Of a stretch of DNA of 9,883 nucleotides, positions 1-5,742 are shown one piece after another; positions within the stretch are counted from its first letter, which is position 1, and each line of letters begins with the position of its first letter. Below the pieces are notes generated by a model. That model was given only the letters and a program-made list of their open reading frames with translations. It was not told the origin of the DNA and ran no database searches. The translations under genes were made by a program, and so were the position numbers. This DNA is from Patescibacteria group bacterium UBA661 (GTDB lineage Bacteria > Patescibacteriota > Minisyncoccia > Phycocordibacterales > UBA918), in assembly GCA_002299465.1 (NCBI GenBank), contig DBNX01000019.1, positions 1-9,883 on the forward strand. Direction: 5' to 3'.

Positions 1-547
1 CAGATCAGGTAATGGTATAATTTTACGATGACCTGATAGTGCCATCTGTACGTTATAGCTCCCCTACAGATCAGGTAATGGTATAATACAATTTTCCCCG
101 GTTTAGTACGACCTTGAGTTATAGCTCCCCTACAGATCAGGTAATGGTATAATCGTCAGTGTCAAAGGGCGGCGGCAATGCGGGTTATAGCTCCCCTACA
201 GATCAGGTAATGGTATAATAGACAGGGATGATTCAATCATTTATAATTTGTTATAGCTCCCCTACAGATCAGGTAATGGTATAATCTCACCGAAGAGATT
301 TGGGAGATTGCTGGGTTATAGCTCCCCTACAGATCAGGTAATGGTATAATTCTCGGAGAAGATGAAGGACTCACAAAAGAGTTATAGCTCCCCTACAGAT
401 CAGGTAATGGTATAATAATGGGATCCGGCTCTCTGGGAGATCCGTGGTTATAGCTCCCCTACAGATCAGGTAATGGTATAATAATATAATCGCTTTAGAG
501 CAGATAAAGCGGTTATAGCTCCCCTACAGATCAGGTAATGGTATAAT
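1..547 (+). CRISPR. Type II-C CRISPR array, 8 full repeats plus 1 truncated, 8 spacers
   Basis: The repeat is 36 bp, starts GTTATAGCTCCCC and ends GGTAATGGTATAAT. Full copies lie at 52-87, 118-153, 184-219, 250-285, 315-350, 381-416, 447-482 and 512-547. Positions 1-21 are the last 21 bases of another copy, so the array runs off the window. All full copies are identical by eye. Spacers lie at 22-51, 88-117, 154-183, 220-249, 286-314, 351-380, 417-446 and 483-511; six are 30 nt and two are 29 nt. The direction is set by the tracrRNA anti-repeat at 5348-5383, which is complementary to the plus-strand repeat, so crRNAs read left to right as spacer followed by repeat. The array is convergent with the cas operon. 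I saw no spacer matching elsewhere in the window. The last repeat shows no decay. Confidence 0.98.
13..547 (+). promoter_or_regulatory. Extended -10 promoter inside every CRISPR repeat
   Basis: Each repeat ends in TGGTATAAT, a perfect extended -10 element (TGnTATAAT), at 13-21, 79-87, 145-153, 211-219, 277-285, 342-350, 408-416, 474-482 and 539-547. Transcription would start about 7 nt into the following spacer and run through the next repeat, giving separately started crRNAs. This is the known arrangement in the type II-C array of Neisseria meningitidis, whose repeat ends in a comparable element. No -35 box lies at the right distance in the repeat, as expected for an extended -10 promoter. 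The same nine bases sit in the promoter of the L,D-transpeptidase gene (8132-8140, minus strand), which suggests that the host sigma factor uses them. Confidence 0.8.
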
Positions 548-549
548 CG

Positions 550-598
550 ATCTGCAAAAAACCCTTACAGTACAATACTGTAAGGGTTTTTTGCAGAT
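550..598. terminator. Perfect 23-bp inverted repeat, bidirectional terminator between array and cas2
   Basis: Arms 550-572 and 576-598 are perfectly complementary around the 3-nt loop CAA. The core is AAAAAACCCTTACAGTA with its mirror TACTGTAAGGGTTTTTT, so RNA from either strand has a stem with a run of U on its 3' side. It lies 2 nt after the last repeat and 10 nt after the cas2 stop, and can end both array transcripts (plus) and the cas operon mRNA (minus). The promoter in the last repeat would start RNA at about 554, directly in this hairpin. Confidence 0.9.
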
Positions 599-608
599 TA
601 AAATAAAT

Positions 609-932
609 CTAAAAAAGTAGTAATTGTGAATCATTTATGCGTTTTTCTTGCGACTTACGTTCGCCGGCAACAATGATGGCTTCGGCGTACTGCTTATTAG
701 TTATCAACAGTATTCGCACCGCACCACTGTTGGGAGCATACTTACGTAAACGTTCTATATGTCTACGGGCAGTATCACCATCACGACACAAACGTACGTA
801 TACAGAGAACTGTACCATATCGTAACCGTCTCGCAACAAAAAATTACGAAACTCTATATATTGACGTTTATCACTTTTTGTTTCGGTCGGAAGATCGAAC
901 ATTGTTACCAATCGCATAAAACGTTTAATCAT
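609..932 (-). CDS. cas2: CRISPR-associated endoribonuclease/adaptation protein Cas2, type II
   Basis: This 107-aa protein is the structural partner of Cas1 in the spacer integration complex. The N-terminal MRLVTMFDLPTE strand with the conserved Asp (D13), the QFSVYVRLC segment and the C-terminal QLLLF tail are typical of type II Cas2; the length is normal. The start at 932 overlaps the end of cas1 by 8 nt (ATGATTAA), which implies translational coupling. Met6 (917) matches the usual family start (MRLL.MFDLP) and is a possible alternative. The stop is TAG. It is the last gene of the cas9-cas1-cas2 operon and is followed directly by the terminator at 550-598. Confidence 0.95.
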   Translation of the reverse strand: MIKRFMRLVTMFDLPTETKSDKRQYIEFRNFLLRDGYDMVQFSVYVRLCRDGDTARRHIERLRKYAPNSGAVRILLITNKQYAEAIIVAGERKSQEKRINDSQLLLF

Positions 933-1812
933 AAGCTATCACTGGCAAAAGCAGTCGTTCCGAGTCTTTTTCGGTGGTAGCGGTGACAAGACTTTGGGCG
1001 GTTAGTTCAACCGCTCGTTGTAGAGTCTGCTCTTTTCCTTCAACTAGAGTGGTTGCAGTCAGTACCTTAAGAATTTCAATTCGCTTAGTCCGATCAAACT
1101 CTTCAACTCCGGGAGTAATGTGTTGCAATACCAATTTATCAACAAAAGGTCGGTAGGGTTCTATTAAATCGTCTGCCAAGGCATGGTTATCCAGTTCGCT
1201 ACGATGTTGAATGCCGATACTGTTGACAAAACCATATGCCGCTAACGAGCGAGCGACTACTCCCCGAACAATAGCGTAACCATAATTAAGGGCGTGATTC
1301 ATAACATGGTCACTACCTCTGGTTACACCCGGCGGCAAAAGTTTAGAAAAATAATGTCGAGCTGCTGTTGCTTCGCGTCCCAAAGTATCACCAGAACGCA
1401 CTTCTGCGCAATGGCGTTCTAACTCTGGTTGAGGGTAACCTGTGTAAGCTTCGAGTACTAGACGTTGATTGTTTATCTTTTGTTGAACAATCTTTTGCCA
1501 AAGACGTTTCTTGAACGACTCTCCCCAGTTTAGTTGCTCACCAATCACTTTGCTTTGGCGTGAGTGTTGTTGATAAGACAACAACACTCCGCACGGCAGA
1601 TGACGTTCATCACACACATATAGTGCTACTTTATGTTCTACACAAGCTGCCATAAGCGCAGTTGAAAGTGTAGTAGCATGGTTTTCCAACAACAAAACAC
1701 CAATGTCTTCCAATGGGACATGGTACTCCTCAGCCGATTGCTTGATTACTAGCTGAGCTCTCTGCACCGAGATATGCGAACGCTCGGCAATACTAACAAT
1801 CCTCCATGACAT
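925..1812 (-). CDS. cas1: CRISPR-associated integrase Cas1, type II-C
   Basis: Cas1 is the metal-dependent integrase that inserts new spacers at a repeat. From the chosen start the protein has 295 aa, normal for type II. The MSWRIV start, the VPLEDIGVLLLE strand region, and the catalytic residues are visible: Glu in GREATAARHYF (about E147), His in GIQHRSELDNH (about H203) and the acidic ADDLIEPYRP segment (about 214-222). I prefer the ATG at 1812 because type II Cas1 proteins begin M-S/T-W-R; an in-frame ATG at 1830 would add MVVEKI. Neither has a strong Shine-Dalgarno. The gene starts 38 nt after the cas9 stop and overlaps cas2 by 8 nt, so it sits in one operon with both. Confidence 0.95.
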   Translation of the reverse strand: MSWRIVSIAERSHISVQRAQLVIKQSAEEYHVPLEDIGVLLLENHATTLSTALMAACVEHKVALYVCDERHLPCGVLLSYQQHSRQSKVIGEQLNWGESFKKRLWQKIVQQKINNQRLVLEAYTGYPQPELERHCAEVRSGDTLGREATAARHYFSKLLPPGVTRGSDHVMNHALNYGYAIVRGVVARSLAAYGFVNSIGIQHRSELDNHALADDLIEPYRPFVDKLVLQHITPGVEEFDRTKRIEILKVLTATTLVEGKEQTLQRAVELTAQSLVTATTEKDSERLLLPVIAYD

Positions 1813-1850
1813 AATCTTTTCTACCACCATTTAGGCAGAAAAGCTGTCAA

Positions 1851-4800
1851 TCACTCTGCTTTTGATTGAAGTGACAAACGAGGTTCTCGACTGACTTGGT
1901 GATAATTACCGAGTACATCTACCACATATTTATCTATTTTGTCAAGTGTTTTAATTCCCATACTTGGGATGGTCTCAGAACCATCATGCGATTCGACTGT
2001 AAATGAATTTGTAGAAATACCAGCTTTTACGTAATACCAGAAACGCTTTTCTCCCTCTTTTATAATCCTAATGAGATCACCTGGGTACAGACTGAATTTG
2101 AATGAAAAACTATCATCTATTTTTTCCCATTCAGTTTCTCTTTTACCCGCAGTACAAGCCCTGACCGGTAAATTTTTTTCAACTACATGATGTGCGTATA
2201 TAGGAATAAAATAAAATTCATCCTTGTCTTTTTTATTTTGTTTTACAAATATATCTACACGAATCATTGAAGCTCTATCCACTAAAGCATTACCGTTGTG
2301 AATGAGGAGTCCTGACTTTTGCCCGGTTTCGATCAACTTAACTGATCTTACCTGTGGACCCCGCTCTCCATTTTTCATTGTCTTGTAAAATGGTTCTGCA
2401 AAAGCTTTTTTGGCGTCGCCATTATGCAAATCAAGTTGCGTGATAAGAGCCATTTTGAGTTTTGGGTCTAGATAGAGGGCTTGTTCACCGCGTAATTTTT
2501 CTAAGGTAAGACTTGTTAAGGGTGTGCGTACTGAAGATTGTGGTTTTTGTTGCTTAAACCACTTTGGACTACGTAGCGTATCTTCGTGCGCTCTGCCGGT
2601 CACTTTTCGCTTTGGCATTCGTGAGACAAAAATCGGTCGCAAAGACGGTAGTTCTTCCAAGGTACAATTTTTATACCATGGTATTTTATCTTTACATGCT
2701 TCGAGCTCAAATTGTGGGTCGGAAGACAAGCGGGCATTTAGTTCTTCACGAAAGCCTTCCCAGGGCAGTGGGAAAAGTTTTGAATGCCTAACTTGCTTAT
2801 CAGCTAACTGCTGTTTAGCTTCCGTCTCCTCAGACTCTGAGATACCAACCAGACCTTCGGCTCGTTTATGCAACTGTAAATATTCTTTCACTTCACCCAT
2901 TTTAGAATGTTTGGCTACTTGCTGGACCATCGAATCGTCAATTACCGCCACAATCACCGCATCTTGAGCGTGGTGAATATCCGTTTCTCTTGACTTATTG
3001 AAGGTCCAACGCTTGCGCAGGTAAGCTGTTGCCATACCGTTGATAGTGATGACTCGTTTCTTTCTCTTGTCTTCAAGGTTACTAAACTCTAAAGAATTTT
3101 CTATGTAGTTTTTTATATAACGCGATATATAACGAGTGTCATTAAGGGCTCTAGTGGTTAGTTCATCTTCAGTATATTTTTTTAGTAACAACTTACGACG
3201 TTTGCCATAATGCATTCGCTTGTATGATTCAACCAAGACTTCAAAATCTCTCCACCGATCACCTTCCCCACCCAAGTATTCGTACGGTGTGCGATTGCCT
3301 TTCTGTTGGTTTTCTCGCTTCATCACCAAAACTTTATTGTTAAAGCTGTCATCCCAACTACGACTAAATGGTATAATGTGGTCAATCTCAACATACCCAT
3401 CTTCAAATAATCTCTTCTCGTCAATACTCACGCCTGAATACGCACATTTATTCTCTTGCTCTTCCCAAAGACGATATTTGATAATATCTTGACCTTTTGG
3501 TTCCAAAACCCTAAAAGTTTCTTTGATAGTCTGCCTAGCTCTTTCATTCTTGCTGGCGTTTTCTTTTTGCTGTTTTTCTATATCCCCTCTCTCTTTATGA
3601 CTCTTAGACAATTCACGCCCCAATTCAATGTGTACCGCAAACGGTGAGCCGTAGCGATCGATAATCGCATTTATGACTTTTATAGTCTGAGCTACTGTGC
3701 GTTTGACTACTGGATTAGTAATACTATTATCGTCTTTTGACAGAGGTGGTAATTTTTTATGACGCTTCGCTAACTTACTACCATAACCAGCTGCCGTTAC
3801 CGCCTCATCATAGCGCAAACCATTTTCTAGGTGTGGAATCAACTTACGCAAAGCACGCAATGAAAGGTGCCCAAATTTTGCAAACGAGATGCCTAGCAGT
3901 GCTTGTTTTACATCATCTGGAATTACTACACGTTCCCCATCTACAATCATATCTAATTTAGCCAACACATCTTCATCAGTACGATATAAAGTCAAAATTG
4001 TGGCAATTTCATCAATAATATATTTTTTGCTATCTATCTCGTTCCAAAAAGCTTGGTTAGTTTCGCTAATTATCTTCTTCAAATGTATGTAGTCTTTTAG
4101 GTTGGAAAATTTTGTTTTTTCGGTTTGGCTTTGTATCTCAGCTTCGGTTGGTAGCGGTTCGTTATTTTTGGGTCTCTTAGCAAAATAGGAAATATTGAAA
4201 CGCTCTGTTGGCTTCAATTTCAACTGTGTCCTAACGCTGTGATAGGAGGGTTCTTGTACAGTGTGAAAATAGGAAATCAGATGCTGTTTTTCTTCTAGCG
4301 ACAATCCTCGTGGCGGCAATAATGGTTCTGCTAAATCATCAATTTTTAGATTATTTAGTTTTTGGAGAAGGTTAAAATACTGAAAACTATAAGTAGCTTT
4401 AGCTGCGCGCATTTCTCCTTTACCCGATTCATTTTCAAACGTACAAATACCAACCATCTTTTTCAAGATATCGCCAGTAACATAATGTCTTTGGCGATTA
4501 AAAGCTCCCGTTGCCTTACCCAACTCATCGTAACCAATAACAGCCCGTTCTAAATCATCCGTTACAAATGTATTACCATGCTTGCGTTGTGTTAAAAAAA
4601 TTTCTTTCAGTTCCGCTTCAAGCATTTCTCTGGAAACAGAATTTTCGTAGGAACCGGCGTGATTACGCACACCGGTTCCAAAGCTATGTAAATTGCGTTG
4701 TTCCACTAATTTACTATGTAGAATTTGCCCGACCGTAGTAAAACCACCTTGTTCTAATAAGGCTTTCATATTTTGTATTCCGCCTAATACCGCCTGCTTT

Positions 4801-5216
4801 TCTTTGTCGTCAGAAACTTGATCGATTTTTTTTCGATTACTTTTGTAACCTCGTCTCTTAGTTATTTGGTATACCAAGATAAATAATTCTTGTGGTGTCA
4901 AAACACGATCTAGTGCCTCTGCTCTTATTAGGTAAGGATTATTCGGTTTGGCGTGAGCTGAGACAATAACATCCGGTGGCAATCCTGCTTCTATAAAAAT
5001 TCGTTTTACTGCTTGCAAGCGACCATTTCTTCTCCTTAAACGACGTCTCATTGACCGGGCGACACGACGTGGTTCAGCTAGCGAGGCTCCCGACTTTGGA
5101 TTTTCTGCTTTTGTAAATATTCGTACTCCAAGATCCTCAATGCGTTTTTTATCATCATTAACCACAGACCAACCAACCGACGTAATACCTAAATCTAAGC
5201 CAATGGTGTATTTCAT
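1851..5216 (-). CDS. cas9: CRISPR-associated endonuclease Cas9, type II-C
   Basis: This 1121-aa RNA-guided DNA nuclease uses crRNA and tracrRNA to cut DNA with its HNH and RuvC sites. Visible parts in order: RuvC-I YTIGLDLGITSVGWSVV (D8), arginine-rich bridge helix (SMRRRLRRRNGRLQ, about 55-68), helical recognition lobe (about 80-500), RuvC-II HIELGRE (E531), HNH YVEIDHIIPFSRSW (D612, H613) with the later Asn in MKRENQQKGN (N636), RuvC-III DIHHAQDAVIVA (H749, D752), then a C-terminal PAM-interacting region. All catalytic residues are present. The size fits II-C. The open frame extends to 5303, but those 29 extra codons overlap the tracrRNA and lack family similarity, so the ATG at 5216 is preferred. 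No Shine-Dalgarno is evident. The stop is TGA. The PAM cannot be read from the sequence. Confidence 0.97.
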   Translation of the reverse strand: MKYTIGLDLGITSVGWSVVNDDKKRIEDLGVRIFTKAENPKSGASLAEPRRVARSMRRRLRRRNGRLQAVKRIFIEAGLPPDVIVSAHAKPNNPYLIRAEALDRVLTPQELFILVYQITKRRGYKSNRKKIDQVSDDKEKQAVLGGIQNMKALLEQGGFTTVGQILHSKLVEQRNLHSFGTGVRNHAGSYENSVSREMLEAELKEIFLTQRKHGNTFVTDDLERAVIGYDELGKATGAFNRQRHYVTGDILKKMVGICTFENESGKGEMRAAKATYSFQYFNLLQKLNNLKIDDLAEPLLPPRGLSLEEKQHLISYFHTVQEPSYHSVRTQLKLKPTERFNISYFAKRPKNNEPLPTEAEIQSQTEKTKFSNLKDYIHLKKIISETNQAFWNEIDSKKYIIDEIATILTLYRTDEDVLAKLDMIVDGERVVIPDDVKQALLGISFAKFGHLSLRALRKLIPHLENGLRYDEAVTAAGYGSKLAKRHKKLPPLSKDDNSITNPVVKRTVAQTIKVINAIIDRYGSPFAVHIELGRELSKSHKERGDIEKQQKENASKNERARQTIKETFRVLEPKGQDIIKYRLWEEQENKCAYSGVSIDEKRLFEDGYVEIDHIIPFSRSWDDSFNNKVLVMKRENQQKGNRTPYEYLGGEGDRWRDFEVLVESYKRMHYGKRRKLLLKKYTEDELTTRALNDTRYISRYIKNYIENSLEFSNLEDKRKKRVITINGMATAYLRKRWTFNKSRETDIHHAQDAVIVAVIDDSMVQQVAKHSKMGEVKEYLQLHKRAEGLVGISESEETEAKQQLADKQVRHSKLFPLPWEGFREELNARLSSDPQFELEACKDKIPWYKNCTLEELPSLRPIFVSRMPKRKVTGRAHEDTLRSPKWFKQQKPQSSVRTPLTSLTLEKLRGEQALYLDPKLKMALITQLDLHNGDAKKAFAEPFYKTMKNGERGPQVRSVKLIETGQKSGLLIHNGNALVDRASMIRVDIFVKQNKKDKDEFYFIPIYAHHVVEKNLPVRACTAGKRETEWEKIDDSFSFKFSLYPGDLIRIIKEGEKRFWYYVKAGISTNSFTVESHDGSETIPSMGIKTLDKIDKYVVDVLGNYHQVSREPRLSLQSKAE

Positions 5217-5223
5217 AAACTTG

Positions 5224-5240
5224 TGTTTAACAACTAAACA
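5224..5240. promoter_or_regulatory. Dyad just upstream of the cas9 start codon
   Basis: TGTTTA and TAAACA form perfect 6-bp arms around 5 nt, ending 7 nt before the cas9 ATG. In RNA this is a weak AT-rich hairpin where a ribosome site would sit; in DNA it could bind a regulator. No cas9 promoter could be identified with confidence in the 57 nt between the tracrRNA and cas9. The role is unknown. Confidence 0.35.
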
Positions 5241-5273
5241 GTAGCTTAACCATACTACAAACACCGAACCATG

Positions 5274-5397
5274 AAAAGAGATAGACCGCACCATTGCTGG
5301 CACGGTCTAGAGCTCTGCGGTAAATTACCTTATCAGTAATTTACCTTATTATAGCAACCCTACAGATCAGGTAATGGTATAAAAACCTTTTTTGCAG
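5274..5397 (-). ncRNA. tracrRNA of the type II-C system
   Basis: Positions 5348-5383 match the CRISPR repeat at 32 of 36 positions. Read on the minus strand, this is an anti-repeat that pairs with crRNA. The mismatches are at both ends and at repeat positions 9-10, where the duplex of Neisseria meningitidis also has its bulge. Next on the minus strand come GCTATAATAAGG, as in Neisseria (GCTACAATAAGG), a stem GGTAAATTAC/GTAATTTACC, ACCGCAGAGCTCT, then a 12-bp stem (5282-5309) closed by a GCAA tetraloop and followed by TCTCTTTT, a short terminator-like U-run. The 5' end is uncertain: a possible extended -10, TGTTAATAG, at 5412-5404 would place the start near 5397. The gene precedes cas9 on the same strand. 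Confidence 0.9.
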
Positions 5398-5447
5398 ATT
5401 GCACTATTAACAGTACTAGAAAAATAAATTTTTGCAACTAGAATCAG

Positions 5448-5520
5448 AGCCATCGTCCAGGATTGAACTGGAGACCTTCGCCTTACCATGGCGACGCTCT
5501 ACCAACTGAGCTACGATGGC
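5448..5520 (-). tRNA. tRNA-Thr (anticodon GGT)
   Basis: A full cloverleaf reads on the minus strand: acceptor GCCATCG/CGATGGC, D arm GCTC-AGTTGGTA-GAGC, anticodon stem TCGCC/GGCGA with loop ATGGTAA (anticodon GGT), and T arm TCCAG-TTCAATC-CTGGA. The discriminator base is T. No CCA is encoded; CTG follows. It decodes ACC and ACU. Its 3' end lies about 50 nt before the predicted tracrRNA start on the same strand. Confidence 0.95.
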
Positions 5521-5564
5521 TTGCTCCTTTCTTTGGAGTGGCTGAAGAATAACAAATTTTCTCG

Positions 5565-5593
5565 TTGAAAACAAACTGCCAGTGTACTAAGAT
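5565..5593 (+). promoter_or_regulatory. Predicted promoter of tRNA-Thr(CGT)
   Basis: A -35 box TTGAAA (5565-5570), a 17-nt spacer and a -10 box TAAGAT (5588-5593) lie 13 nt before the tRNA. The boxes fit the sigma70 consensus well at the ideal distance. The 86-nt gap between the divergent tRNA genes must also hold the promoter of the minus-strand tRNA, for which I saw only a weak candidate. Confidence 0.6.
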
Positions 5594-5606
5594 ACGCCCT
5601 AGGCGC

Positions 5607-5682
5607 GCCATCTTAGCTCAGTTGGCAGAGCATAGCATTCGTAACGCTAAGGTCCCGAGTTCGATTCTCGGAGATGGCTCCA
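5607..5682 (+). tRNA. tRNA-Thr (anticodon CGT)
   Basis: A full cloverleaf with encoded CCA: acceptor GCCATCT/AGATGGC, D arm GCTC-AGTTGGCA-GAGC, anticodon stem TAGCA/CGCTA with loop TTCGTAA (anticodon CGT), T arm CCGAG-TTCGATT-CTCGG, discriminator T, then CCA. The base pair next to the anticodon loop is an A-C mismatch. It decodes ACG. Unlike the neighbouring tRNA-Thr(GGT), its CCA end is encoded. Confidence 0.95.
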
Positions 5683-5698
5683 AGACAATTCTCGGAGA
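5664..5698 (+). repeat. 11-bp direct repeat at the 3' end of tRNA-Thr(CGT)
   Basis: ATTCTCGGAGA occurs at 5664-5674, within the T arm and acceptor stem of the tRNA, and again at 5688-5698, 13 nt downstream. A repeat of a tRNA 3' end can mark an old integration site, but this one is short and no integrase gene is in the window. Confidence 0.4.
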
Positions 5699-5742
5699 GA
5701 GCAAGCCAGTGTACACCCTGCACTTGTGCGCTGGGTAATGTT

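Noticed and set aside
5217..5303. N-terminal extension of Cas9 (29 codons from an ATG at 5303)
   Set aside because: It overlaps the tracrRNA stem-loops, has no similarity to Cas9, and the family start MKYTIGLDLG lies at 5216.
5375..5383. TGGTATAAA on the plus strand of the anti-repeat as a promoter antisense to tRNA-Thr(GGT)
   Set aside because: It is inherited from the repeat sequence and has a changed last base; nothing on the plus strand downstream needs it.
5664..5674. TCTCGGAGA shared between spacer 6 (351-359) and the tRNA-Thr(CGT) 3' half
   Set aside because: Nine bases only, with no extension on either side; too short for a protospacer.
5700..5742. Possible terminator after the photolyase gene (CCAG...CTGG)
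   Set aside because: Only the outer four pairs form well and no U-run follows.
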